Assembly: GCF_002283365.1 (NCBI RefSeq) | Contig: NZ_MQWD01000001.1 | Location: 2,153,648-2,217,647 of the forward strand | Reading direction: 5' to 3' | From: Rubrivirga marina | GTDB lineage: Bacteria > Bacteroidota > Rhodothermia > Rhodothermales > Rubricoccaceae | DNA: 64,000 nt | In this document: positions 17,723 through 26,079 of the stretch, piece after piece | How the letters are laid out: each line of letters starts with the position of its first letter | Position numbering within the stretch: position 1 is the first letter of the stretch | Notes under the pieces: generated by a model | Databases searched by the model: none | What the model was told of the DNA's origin: nothing | What the model saw: the letters and a program-made list of their open reading frames with translations, nothing else | Program-made: the position numbers and the translations under genes

Positions 17723-19726
17723 ATGTCCATTGACTTCCCCCTCGCCGTCGGTGCGCTGCCGTTCGTGGGCGAGCTGGCCGCGCTGTTCGCGGCCGGTCTC
17801 CTCGTGGCGTATCTGTGCTACCGGGTCCGCCTCGTGCCGATCGCGGGGTTCCTGTTGGCCGGCGTCGCGATCGGGCCGAACGCGCTCGGGCTGGTGACGG
17901 ACGTCGAACTGGTCAGCGAGCTGGCCGAAGTCGGCGTCATCCTGCTCCTGTTCTCGATCGGCGTCGAGTTCTCGCTGGGCCAGATGGCCCGCCTCGCCCG
18001 GCCGATCTTTCTCGGGGGAGGGGCCCAGGTGGCGCTGACCGTCGCGGCGGTGGCGGGCGGGCTGATCGTGCTCGGGGTGGGCGTCGGCGCGGCCGTGTTC
18101 ACGGGGTTTCTCGTCGCGCTGAGCTCGACGGCGATCGTGCTGAAGGTGCTCGCGGAGCGGGCCGAGACGGACACGCCGCTGGGGCGCGTGGCCCTCGCCA
18201 TGCTCCTCTTCCAAGACCTCGCGATCGTCCTGATGGCGCTCCTGATCCCCGTGCTGGCGGGGGAGGGCGGGTCGCCGCTCGAGGTCGCGTGGGCGCTCGG
18301 GAAGGCCGCGCTCGTGGTCGCCGCCGTGCTCGTGGGCGCGCGGCGGGTGGTGCCGGCCGTGCTGGAGCGCGTGGCGCAGACGCGCCGGACCGAGCTCTTC
18401 TTGCTCGCTGTCGCGGCGGTGTGCCTCGGGACGGCGTGGGCCGCCAGCCTTGCCGGGGTGAGCCTCGCCCTCGGCGCGTTCCTCGCAGGCCTGCTGGTCT
18501 CCGAAAGCGACTACGCCGAGCACGCGCTGTCGGAGATCCTCCCGCTCCAGACCCTGTTTACGGCTGCGTTCTTCCTGTCGGTCGGGATGCTCCTCGACCC
18601 GGCGTTCCTACTCGACAACGTGCTGTGGGTGGCGGGCGCGGCGCTCGGCGTGCTCGTGCTCAAGGGCGGGCTGGCGGCCCTCGGCGCGCGGGCGCTGGGC
18701 TACCCGCTCGGCGTCGCGCTGGCGTCCGGGCTCGCGCTCGGGCAGATCGGCGAGTTCTCGTTCGTCCTCGCCCTGAGTGGCGCCGAGGTGGGCCTGACGC
18801 CGGGCGGGCTGGGCGAGGCTGGCAGCCAGGGCCTCATCGCCGTGACGGTCGTGCTGATGCTGGCGACGCCGGGCCTCATCGCGCTCGCGCCCCGCCTCGC
18901 GGCGCTCGGACGGCGGGTGGAGGACGACACCGCGGGCGGAGGCGGGCACGGCCACGGGGTCGACCTGGAAGACCACACGATCGTCGTGGGCTACGGGCCG
19001 GCGGGGCGGCGGCTGGCGCGCGTGCTCGGCGACAGCGGCATCCCGTACGCCGTGAGCGACCTGAACCCGGCCTCGCTCCGCGACGCCGACGCCGAGGGCG
19101 CCGAGACGGTCTACGGCGACGCCGCGCGAGAGCCGATCCTCCAGAGCCTCGGGGCCGAGCGGGCCAAGCTCCTCGTCGTCGCCATCAACGACCGGGACGC
19201 GACGCGGCGGATCGTGGCCGTCGCGCGCCACCTCAACCCGACGCTCCAGATCCTCGCCCGCACGCGGTTCATGGCGGATGTCGAGACGCTCACGAAGGCC
19301 GGCGCCGACGTCGTGGTGCCGGAGGAGCTCGAGACGACGGTCCGCCTCTTCGCCCACGTCCTCGGCGCCTACCTCATCCCGAAGGACGAGATCGAGCGGC
19401 AGGCCAGTCTCGTCCGCCAGGACGACTACGGGGTCCTCCGGGGGTCGATCCAGGAGGCCCACCTTATGGTGCTCCAGGGGCTCGACGAGGAGGGGCTCCA
19501 CACGCGCGCCGTGGCCGTCCGGCCCGGTGCGCCCGCCGCCGGGCAGACGCTCGCTGACCTCGCGCTCCGCCAGCGACACGGGATCACCGTCATGGCCGTC
19601 CGCCGCGGGACGCAGACGGTCGGGAGCCCGGCCGGCGACTTCCGCGTCGAGGCCGGCGACCGGCTCGTGATGGTCGCCGAGGCCGACCAGTTCGCGGCCT
19701 CCGCCGACCTGTTCCGGACGCCCTGA
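17723..19726 (+). CDS. CPA2-family monovalent cation:proton antiporter with TrkA-N and TrkA-C domains (KefB/C-like)
   Basis: 667 aa from ATG 17723. Residues 1-395 are the Na+/H+ exchanger domain with about 12 helices (GFLLAGVAIGPNALGLV, LLFSIGVEFSLGQMARL, FQDLAIVLMALLIPVL). A short Gly/His linker follows. The TrkA-N Rossmann domain starts near 419 (IVVGYGPAGRRLARVLGDSG; GDAAREPILQSLGAERAK), then a TrkA-C regulatory domain lies at the C-terminus (RPGAPAAGQTLADLALRQRH). It is probably a K+ efflux or K+/H+ antiporter gated by nucleotide binding. It stands alone between two palindromic elements. Confidence 0.92.
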   Translation: MSIDFPLAVGALPFVGELAALFAAGLLVAYLCYRVRLVPIAGFLLAGVAIGPNALGLVTDVELVSELAEVGVILLLFSIGVEFSLGQMARLARPIFLGGGAQVALTVAAVAGGLIVLGVGVGAAVFTGFLVALSSTAIVLKVLAERAETDTPLGRVALAMLLFQDLAIVLMALLIPVLAGEGGSPLEVAWALGKAALVVAAVLVGARRVVPAVLERVAQTRRTELFLLAVAAVCLGTAWAASLAGVSLALGAFLAGLLVSESDYAEHALSEILPLQTLFTAAFFLSVGMLLDPAFLLDNVLWVAGAALGVLVLKGGLAALGARALGYPLGVALASGLALGQIGEFSFVLALSGAEVGLTPGGLGEAGSQGLIAVTVVLMLATPGLIALAPRLAALGRRVEDDTAGGGGHGHGVDLEDHTIVVGYGPAGRRLARVLGDSGIPYAVSDLNPASLRDADAEGAETVYGDAAREPILQSLGAERAKLLVVAINDRDATRRIVAVARHLNPTLQILARTRFMADVETLTKAGADVVVPEELETTVRLFAHVLGAYLIPKDEIERQASLVRQDDYGVLRGSIQEAHLMVLQGLDEEGLHTRAVAVRPGAPAAGQTLADLALRQRHGITVMAVRRGTQTVGSPAGDFRVEAGDRLVMVAEADQFAASADLFRTP

Positions 19727-19743
19727 CCGGCGGCGGCTCCCTC

Positions 19744-19761
19744 CGCCTCGGCGTCGAGGCG
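19744..19761. repeat. Palindromic intergenic element, copy 4 (convergent junction)
   Basis: CGCCTCGGCGTCGAGGCG, near-perfect palindrome, between the antiporter stop and the stop of the convergent lipoprotein gene. Confidence 0.7.
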
Positions 19762-19765
19762 AGCA

Positions 19766-20218
19766 CTATGGCGTGATGGCGTGGGGCGCGCGGAACGTGC
19801 CCTCGATCGTGACCTCGGCGCCGCCGGGCGACACGGCGACGGCCTCGAAGGCGCCCTCGATCACGTCCTCGATCCGGTCCAGTCGGAGCGTGCCGGACGT
19901 CGAGGCGAACGGGATCTGGCCGCCGCTCCCCGTCAGGGCGTAGGTCAGCGACGCGACGTCGCCGCCGAGGGGGAGCGTCGTCACGGTCAGCCGCGCGGGG
20001 TCGACCAGGATGCGGACGTTGGACCCCGTGTTCTGGCCCTCGGCGATGAGGACGATCGTCGTGCCCTCCTCCTGCACGTCGGAGATGGCGGGGCCGGCGA
20101 GGGTGGTGGAGACGTCGCCGGAGACGGTCGCCGTGAACTCGCCGGGGTCGGACCCGACGAAGTCGCACGCCGAGAGCGTGGTGAGAAGCAGGACGGAGGC
20201 GGTGACGAGGCGCAGCAT
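19766..20218 (-). CDS. Small hypothetical lipoprotein
   Basis: 150 aa from ATG 20218. Lipoprotein signal MLRLVTASVLLLTTLSAC with lipobox LSAC; the mature part is a single beta-rich domain with no recognised family. An ATG nine codons upstream would fall next to a GTAGTCTTTGGG promoter-like element (20252-20241), which supports the shorter start. It stands alone, divergent from the SGNH-TPR gene. Confidence 0.7.
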   Translation of the reverse strand: MLRLVTASVLLLTTLSACDFVGSDPGEFTATVSGDVSTTLAGPAISDVQEEGTTIVLIAEGQNTGSNVRILVDPARLTVTTLPLGGDVASLTYALTGSGGQIPFASTSGTLRLDRIEDVIEGAFEAVAVSPGGAEVTIEGTFRAPHAITP

Positions 20219-20240
20219 CACGAAAACCGGGGTGGAGAGG

Positions 20241-20252
20241 CCCAAAGACTAC
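20241..20252 (-). promoter_or_regulatory. Putative -10 element of the small lipoprotein gene
   Basis: Minus strand GTAGTCTTTGGG, 22 bp upstream of the chosen ATG; same motif class as upstream of sbcD and fmt. Confidence 0.4.
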
Positions 20253-20364
20253 GGCCGGACCCCTTCGGTCCGCAGTCCATCCCTCGGGACCCCATGGCCT
20301 CCTCTCGGGCCCCGCAGCGCCTCGGCGCGTTCGCTGGCCGATGCCGGCGAGGCAGGCCGTGGGG

Positions 20365-20373
20365 GTAGTTTGG
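20365..20373 (+). promoter_or_regulatory. Putative -10 element of the SGNH-TPR gene
   Basis: GTAGTTTGG, 19 bp before the start codon at 20393; it resembles the TAnnTTTG element of Bacteroidota promoters with one base less. No -33 element was identified. Confidence 0.4.
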
Positions 20374-20392
20374 CCGTCCCCCTGCCTTCCCA

Positions 20393-22408
20393 ATGGCCGA
20401 CACCCCCGACCCGACGCCCGAGGCCGCCGAGCCCGGGCTCTCTGCCGGTACCCGGCGCTGGTTCCTCGTCGTCACGGCGCTCCTGCCGGTCCTGTTCTTT
20501 GGGCTCCTCGAGGGGGGGCTGCGGGTGTTCGGCTACGGAGACGACTACCCGCTGTTCGTCCCGGTCGAGGCCGCGCCCGGACGCCTCACGGTCAACCGCC
20601 AGGTCGCCAAGCGCTACTTCGCCCAGGCCGCCTCGGTGCCGACGCCGAACCCCGACGTCTTCCTTGAGGACAAACCGGAGGGGACGTTCCGGATCGTCGC
20701 GCAGGGCGGCTCGTCGGCGGCGGGTTACCCGTTCTACCGGGGCGCGTCGTTCCCGCAGGTCCTCGGCACGCGGCTCCGGCTGGCCTACCCGGACCGCGAG
20801 ATCGAGGTCGTCAACACGGCGATGGCGGCCGTCAACTCGTTCACGCTCCTCGACCTCGTCGACGAGGTGATCGAGGCCGAGCCGGACGTCGTCGTGGTGT
20901 ACGCCGGGCACAACGAGTGGTACGGCGCGCTCGGGGCCGCCTCGACGGAGTCGTTCGCGAGCTCGCCCGGGTTGACGCGGGCCTATCTCCGGCTCCGGCG
21001 GTTCCGGACGGTCCAACTCGTGCGGGACGCCGTTGGGCGGCTGGCGGCGTTGCGGGGCGAGGAGCCGGCGGACGGCCGGCCGCCCTCGAACACGCTCATG
21101 GCCCGGATGATCGGCGAGCAGAACGTGCCGTACGGGGGCGAGACCTACCGCGCGGGCGTCCGGCAGTTCGAGGAGAACCTCGGCCGGATCCTCGCGGCCT
21201 ACGAGGCGGCCGGCATCCCGGTCTACGTGTCGACGCTGGCCTCGAACGAACACGACCAGCGGCCCTTCATCACGGCCCACGGGGCCGACGCCGACACGGC
21301 GGCGTGGTTCGACGCCGCCCAGGCCGGCGCCGACGCGCTCTACGAGCAACGCATCCCCGACGCCATCGACCTGCTGGCGCGGGCCGCGGCGATCGACACC
21401 CTCGCGGCCGACGCCTACTTCGCGCTCGGCCACGCCTACGAGGCGGCCGGGCGGGGCGCCGAGGCGCGCGAGGCGTTCGAGCGGGCCCGCGACCTCGACG
21501 CCCTCCGCTTCCGCGCGCCGCGCGCCATGAACGACGTGATCCGCCGGGCCGCCGCCGCGCACGGCGCCCGCGTGGTCGAGGGCGACTCGGCGTTCCGCGC
21601 CGTCTCGCCGGGCGGCGTCGTGGGGCACCGGCTGATGCTGGAGCACCTCCACCCGAACCTCGACGGCTACGGCGTCCTGGCCGACGCGTTCTTCGACGCC
21701 TTCGTCGCCGACGGCCTCCTCGGCGGGGCGCCCCGGTCGACCCCGTCGGGCGTCCTCGTCCGCCTCGTGACGCCGATGGACTCGGTCGCGGGGCGGATCC
21801 GCGTGGCCCAGCTCACCGCCGGCTGGCCGTTCCGCCCCGAGGAGTCGCAGCCGTTCCGCCTCGACTCGGCCCGGACGCCGGCCTACGTCCTCGACTACGC
21901 CCGGGGGATCATGGAGGGCGACCCGTGGCTCCAGTCGGCGGCCGCGCTCGCCGATCGGTACGAGGCCGACGGGCGGATCCGCGACGCGCTCGTCACGCGC
22001 CGGGCCGTCGTCCAGGCCTACCCGTTCCTGCCCGAGGCGTGGAGCAGCCTGGCCTCGTTAGAGCTCCGCCGGATCCAGGCCGCGGGGCAGCCCGACCGGC
22101 TCCCGTACGCGGCCGGCCTGTTCCAGCGGGCCCTCGACCAAGACAGCGCGCACGTCCCGGCCCTCGCCATGCTCGGCGCCCTCGCGCTCCAGGCCGGCGA
22201 CCGCGACGCCGCCATCGGCTTCCTCGAACGGGCCCGCGCCGAGGCGCCCGAGACCGAGCAGGTTCTCTACAACCTCAGCGGGGCCTACCTCATGCAGCGC
22301 CGCTTTGCCGAGGCGGCCGACCTCGCCGACAAGCTGGTCGCGATGGAGCCCGAGAATCCGCGCTACCGGTCCCTCCGTGAGGGCATCCGCCGCGACGGGG
22401 GGTCGTAA
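20393..22408 (+). CDS. Membrane-anchored SGNH hydrolase-like protein with TPR repeats
   Basis: 671 aa. One N-terminal membrane helix (WFLVVTALLPVLFFGLLEGG, about 22-42). The SGNH core follows: block I QGGSSAAGYPF (GGSS instead of GDS), block III-like YAGHNEWYG, and block V HLHPNLDGYG with the catalytic His. A TPR stretch is inserted before block V (AIDTLAADAYFALGHAYEAAGRG), and three or so more TPRs form the C-terminus. It is probably an envelope esterase or acyl-transfer-like protein with a protein-protein scaffold; the substrate is unknown. It is monocistronic or followed by the antiporter 80 bp on. Confidence 0.8.
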   Translation: MADTPDPTPEAAEPGLSAGTRRWFLVVTALLPVLFFGLLEGGLRVFGYGDDYPLFVPVEAAPGRLTVNRQVAKRYFAQAASVPTPNPDVFLEDKPEGTFRIVAQGGSSAAGYPFYRGASFPQVLGTRLRLAYPDREIEVVNTAMAAVNSFTLLDLVDEVIEAEPDVVVVYAGHNEWYGALGAASTESFASSPGLTRAYLRLRRFRTVQLVRDAVGRLAALRGEEPADGRPPSNTLMARMIGEQNVPYGGETYRAGVRQFEENLGRILAAYEAAGIPVYVSTLASNEHDQRPFITAHGADADTAAWFDAAQAGADALYEQRIPDAIDLLARAAAIDTLAADAYFALGHAYEAAGRGAEAREAFERARDLDALRFRAPRAMNDVIRRAAAAHGARVVEGDSAFRAVSPGGVVGHRLMLEHLHPNLDGYGVLADAFFDAFVADGLLGGAPRSTPSGVLVRLVTPMDSVAGRIRVAQLTAGWPFRPEESQPFRLDSARTPAYVLDYARGIMEGDPWLQSAAALADRYEADGRIRDALVTRRAVVQAYPFLPEAWSSLASLELRRIQAAGQPDRLPYAAGLFQRALDQDSAHVPALAMLGALALQAGDRDAAIGFLERARAEAPETEQVLYNLSGAYLMQRRFAEAADLADKLVAMEPENPRYRSLREGIRRDGGS

Positions 22409-22488
22409 GTCACAGGTCTCGTGAAGGTTCGCGCGGGCGGACCGTCCGTGCGCGGCGCGGGTACGACTCGCCCTGACCCCAGCCGGCC

Positions 22489-23424
22489 ATGATCCCCGAC
22501 GTGCTCGCCCTTATCGGTGGGCTGGCGCTCCTCGTGGGCGCCGCCCACTACCTCGTGCGAGGCGCGGCCGCCCTCGCGCTCCGGCTCGGCTTGTCACCTC
22601 TCGTCGTCGGCCTCACGGTCGTCGCGTTCGGGACGAGCGCGCCGGAGTTGGTGGTCAGCGTCCAGGCCGCCCTCGACGGCGCCGGCGGGATCGCCGTGGG
22701 CAACGTGGTCGGGTCGAACATCGCCAACATCGGGCTGATCCTCGGCGCCGCCGCGCTCGTCCGGCCGTTCCTGACCGACGCGTCGGTCCTCCGGCGCGAC
22801 CTGCCCGTGCTCGTGGCCGCGACGGGGCTGGGCGTCGGCGTGCTCTACGACCGCGCGCTGGGCCGCGCCGAAGGGGCGGCCCTCATCGTCGCGCTCGGGG
22901 CCTACCTCGCGTGGAGCGTCTACGAGGCGCGCCGCCAGCAGGCCACGGCAGAGCTCCCGGTCGCGCCGACCGGCTCCGCGTGGCGCGACGCGCTCTTGAT
23001 CGGCCTCGGGCTGGTCGGGCTCGTGGTCGGCGCCGACATCTTCCTGAACGGCGCCGTCGGGCTGGCCGAGGCCGCGGGCATCCCGAACGCCGTGATCGGG
23101 CTGAGCGTGGTGGCGCTCGGGACGAGCCTGCCGGAGCTGGCGACGTCGATCGTGGCGGCCGTCCGGGGCGAGAGCGAGATCGCCGTGGGGAATGTGGTCG
23201 GGTCGAACCTGTTCAACGTGCTCGGCATCCTCGGCGTGGCCGCGCTCGTGCGGCCCATCGTCGCGCCGGGTCTCCAGACGATCGACCTCGCGGTGATGGC
23301 GGCGTTCGTGCTCGTCCTGTTCCCGATGATGTGGAGCGGGCGGCGGCTGGTCCGCCTCGAGGCCGCGTTCCTCGCGGCCGGGTACGTCGGCTACATCGGG
23401 TTCCTCGCCCTCGCGCACACCTGA
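22489..23424 (+). CDS. CaCA-family Ca2+/Na+ (cation) antiporter, paralogue 2
   Basis: 311 aa, about ten helices. The alpha repeats are AFGTSAPELVVSVQAAL with GNVVGSNIANIGLI, and ALGTSLPELATSIVAAV with GNVVGSNLFNVLGI. It is very similar to the protein encoded at 15493, especially over the first 90 residues, so the two are paralogues. It converges on the phospholipase D gene with a perfect palindrome between. Confidence 0.92.
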   Translation: MIPDVLALIGGLALLVGAAHYLVRGAAALALRLGLSPLVVGLTVVAFGTSAPELVVSVQAALDGAGGIAVGNVVGSNIANIGLILGAAALVRPFLTDASVLRRDLPVLVAATGLGVGVLYDRALGRAEGAALIVALGAYLAWSVYEARRQQATAELPVAPTGSAWRDALLIGLGLVGLVVGADIFLNGAVGLAEAAGIPNAVIGLSVVALGTSLPELATSIVAAVRGESEIAVGNVVGSNLFNVLGILGVAALVRPIVAPGLQTIDLAVMAAFVLVLFPMMWSGRRLVRLEAAFLAAGYVGYIGFLALAHT

Positions 23425-23430
23425 GGCCGC

Positions 23431-23450
23431 CCGCCTCGGCGCCGAGGCGG
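23431..23450. repeat. Palindromic intergenic element, copy 5 (perfect consensus)
   Basis: CCGCCTCGGCGCCGAGGCGG, perfect 20-bp palindrome 6 bp after the antiporter stop and 14 bp from the convergent gene's stop. Confidence 0.85.
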
Positions 23451-23464
23451 AAGGCGCCGATCCG

Positions 23465-24757
23465 TCAGAGCTGCGACTTGAGCGGGCGGATCACGGTCTC
23501 GGCGAGCCGCTCGGTCCACGGGCGGTCCGCCCACATCGCGTGGGTGTAGAGGTCCCCGTCGGCCCAGTCGGCCTCGAACGTCTCGGTCATCCGCCCGGCG
23601 AAGGCCGTGTCGTAGAGGTTGAGGCTGGCCTCGTCGTTGAGCTCGAAGGACCGGACGTCGAAGTTGGTCGAGCCGACGGACACCATCCGGCTGTCCACGA
23701 TCAGCATCTTGGTGTGGATCATCGTCGGCTGGTAGACCGAGATCTCGACGCCGGCCGCCAGGAGGTCGCCCCAGAGTTGCTTCGACGAGACGCGCACGAG
23801 CTCGGAGTCGATGTGCGGGCCGGGCACGAGCACGCGGACGCGGACGCCGCGCCCGGCCGCCGCCACGAGCGCGCGGACCATGATCTCGTCGGGCACGAAG
23901 TAGGCCGAGGCGAGGTCGATCGACTCCCGGGCCGAGGTGATCGACATGAGGTACATCAGCCGCATGCTGTCGCTGCCGCCCTCGGCCGACGACGTGAACG
24001 TGTGGGCGGCCACCGTCCCGGCCGCCTCGAGCGGGGGGAAGTAGTCGGGGCCGTTGAGGACGGCGCCGGTCGTCTGGATCCAGTTGTCGAGGAACGCCGC
24101 CTGCATCTGGGCCACGACCGGGCCCTCGACGCGGAAGTGCATGTCGCGCCAGTGGTCGGGGCTCTGGGCGTCGCCGCTCCACACGTCGGCGATGCCGACG
24201 CCGCCCGTGAACCCGACGCGGCCGTCGACGACGAGCAGCTTCCGGTGCGTCCGGCTGTTCATCCGGTCGAGGCGGTACCACGCGAGCGGGCGATACTGCT
24301 CGACCTCGACGCCGGCCTCGGCCATGTCGTCGAGCGTGGCATCGTCCATCTTGAGCGCGCCGGCCCAGTCGACGAGGACGTGGACGCGGACGCCCTCGCG
24401 GGCCTTCCTCGCCAGCGCCTCGGCGAACCGGTCGCCGATCTCGCCGGACCAGTAGACGTAGGTCTCGAACGTGATCGTCCGCTCGGCGCTGTCGACGGCG
24501 GCGAGCATGGCCGGGAAGATCTCGTCGCCGTTGTCGAGGGCCGTGACGGCGTTGCCGTCGAGTATCGGCGGGCCGAGGAGGGCGCCCATCTCGCGGGCGA
24601 ACTGCTCGGAGCCGAGCGCGAACGGCGTCTCGACCTGCTCGTCGATCCGCTGCTCGCCCGTCGTCACGTTGAGCGCGACGAGGCCGAGGAGGACGGTGAG
24701 GAGGGCGGAGAGCGCGCCCACCCAGGCGACGTCCTTCTTGGACATGGAGTCGAGCAT
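23465..24757 (-). CDS. Cardiolipin synthase-like phospholipase D family protein
   Basis: 430 aa from ATG 24757 (ATG 24745, MSKKDVAW, is equally possible). N-terminal membrane helix (VAWVGALSALLTVLLGLVAL). Two HKD motifs: THRKLLVVDGRVGFTGG and IHTKMLIVDSRMVSVGSTN, each with the downstream Gly/Asn features of phospholipase D. This is the layout of bacterial cardiolipin synthases, which condense phosphatidylglycerol, though a related phosphodiesterase role is possible. It is not next to other lipid genes. Divergent from ispG. Confidence 0.88.
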   Translation of the reverse strand: MLDSMSKKDVAWVGALSALLTVLLGLVALNVTTGEQRIDEQVETPFALGSEQFAREMGALLGPPILDGNAVTALDNGDEIFPAMLAAVDSAERTITFETYVYWSGEIGDRFAEALARKAREGVRVHVLVDWAGALKMDDATLDDMAEAGVEVEQYRPLAWYRLDRMNSRTHRKLLVVDGRVGFTGGVGIADVWSGDAQSPDHWRDMHFRVEGPVVAQMQAAFLDNWIQTTGAVLNGPDYFPPLEAAGTVAAHTFTSSAEGGSDSMRLMYLMSITSARESIDLASAYFVPDEIMVRALVAAAGRGVRVRVLVPGPHIDSELVRVSSKQLWGDLLAAGVEISVYQPTMIHTKMLIVDSRMVSVGSTNFDVRSFELNDEASLNLYDTAFAGRMTETFEADWADGDLYTHAMWADRPWTERLAETVIRPLKSQL

Positions 24758-24873
24758 CGGTCGCGAACGTGCGCGCGGACCGCTCCGGTTCCTCGCGGGG
24801 CCGCTCACGTGTCCAGACGATCGGATTCGCCGGAAACGGAACGGGTCGGGCAGAACGTTGCCCCGCCGTCGCC

Positions 24874-24880
24874 GTAGTCT
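24874..24880 (+). promoter_or_regulatory. Putative -10 element of ispG
   Basis: GTAGTCT, 23 bp upstream of the ispG start; a GTTG (24857-24860) lies upstream but with short spacing. Confidence 0.3.
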
Positions 24881-24903
24881 CCCCCCGATTTCCCCCCGCA
24901 CCG

Positions 24904-26049
24904 ATGGAGCTCTCGACAGACGAGTCGACCCAGGCCGCGCAGGCCCCCCAGCGGCCGCGCCGCCACTCCCGCCAGGTCACCCTCCGCCACACCGTCGACG
25001 GCGTAGAGCACGAGACGAAGATCGGCGGCGGCGCCCCGATCACGGTCCAGTCGATGACGACGGGCAAGACGCACGACGTCGAGGGCTGCCTCGCGGAGGT
25101 CCGCGAGCTCGCCGAGGCGGGCGCCGACGTCGTCCGCGTGGCCGTCCCGCGGCCCGAAGACGCCGACGCGCTCTCCGCGATCGTGGCCGGCAGCCCGGTG
25201 CCGATCGTGGCCGACATCCACTTCAACCACACGTACGCGCTGAAGGCGCTCGAGGCGGGCGTGGCGAAGGTCCGGATCAACCCGGGCAACATCGGGAAGC
25301 CGGAGTGGGAGCGGGAGGTCCTCCGCGCGGCCAAAGACAAGGGGGTGCCGATCCGGATCGGCGTCAACGGCGGGTCGCTCGAGAAGGACATCCTCGACAA
25401 GTACGGCTACCCGCGGCCCGAGGCGCTCGTCGAGAGCGCGCTCCGCCACGCCGAGGTCTGCGACCGCGAGGACTTCCAGGACGTCGTGATCTCGGTCAAG
25501 CACTCCGACGTCTACTTCATGATCCAGAGCTACCGGCTGCTCGCCGAGCAGACGGACTACCCGCTGCACCTCGGCGTCACGGAGTCCGGGAGCATGAAGA
25601 CGGGCCCGATCAAGAGCTCCATCGGCATCGGCTCGCTCTTGGCCGACGGGATCGGCGACACGATCCGCGTGAGCCTCGCGGCCGACTCGGTCAACGAGGT
25701 GAAGGTGGGCCACCAGATCCTCAAGTCGCTCCGCCTCGGGCGGCCCGGCGTCAACGTCATCGCGTGCCCGACGTGCGGGCGCCTCGCCGGCGACCTGTTC
25801 TCGGTCGTCGACGAGGTCGAGGAGGCCGTCGCGAAGCGCGGGTTCGAGCGCGACCTCAACGTGGCGCTCATGGGCTGCGCCGTCAACGGGCCCGGCGAGG
25901 CGGCCGGCGCCGACCTCGGCGTGTCGCTCGGCCGCGGCCGGGCCCACGTGTTCAAGAAGGGCGAGATCGTCGGGACGGTCGACCAGGACGAGATCGCCGA
26001 CGCCGTGATCGACCTCATCGAGCGCTGGGACGAGCCGGCGGCGAGCTAG
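24904..26049 (+). CDS. ispG: 4-hydroxy-3-methylbut-2-enyl-diphosphate synthase
   Basis: 381 aa from ATG 24904 (MELSTDEST); a longer open frame upstream has no family similarity. TIM-barrel half: GGGAPITVQSMTTGKT, RVAVPRPEDA, VADIHFNHTYAL, RINPGNIGKP. The C-terminal iron-sulfur half has CPTCGRLAGDL and the third cysteine in ALMGCAVNGPGEA, which hold the 4Fe-4S cluster. It has the short form without the middle insertion found in plants and some Bacteroidota. It converts MEcPP to HMBPP in the MEP pathway. Followed by a palindromic element and the convergent subtilase gene. Confidence 0.96.
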   Translation: MELSTDESTQAAQAPQRPRRHSRQVTLRHTVDGVEHETKIGGGAPITVQSMTTGKTHDVEGCLAEVRELAEAGADVVRVAVPRPEDADALSAIVAGSPVPIVADIHFNHTYALKALEAGVAKVRINPGNIGKPEWEREVLRAAKDKGVPIRIGVNGGSLEKDILDKYGYPRPEALVESALRHAEVCDREDFQDVVISVKHSDVYFMIQSYRLLAEQTDYPLHLGVTESGSMKTGPIKSSIGIGSLLADGIGDTIRVSLAADSVNEVKVGHQILKSLRLGRPGVNVIACPTCGRLAGDLFSVVDEVEEAVAKRGFERDLNVALMGCAVNGPGEAAGADLGVSLGRGRAHVFKKGEIVGTVDQDEIADAVIDLIERWDEPAAS

Positions 26050-26072
26050 CCCGTCTCGGTACCGAGGCGGGC
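26049..26072. repeat. Palindromic intergenic element, copy 6
   Basis: A 24-bp inverted repeat, GCCCGTCTCGGT / ACCGAGGCGGGC with a single G-T wobble, starting at the last base of the ispG stop codon. It fills the 30-bp gap to the convergent subtilase gene, so it may terminate both. Confidence 0.75.
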
Positions 26073-26079
26073 CGAGTCG

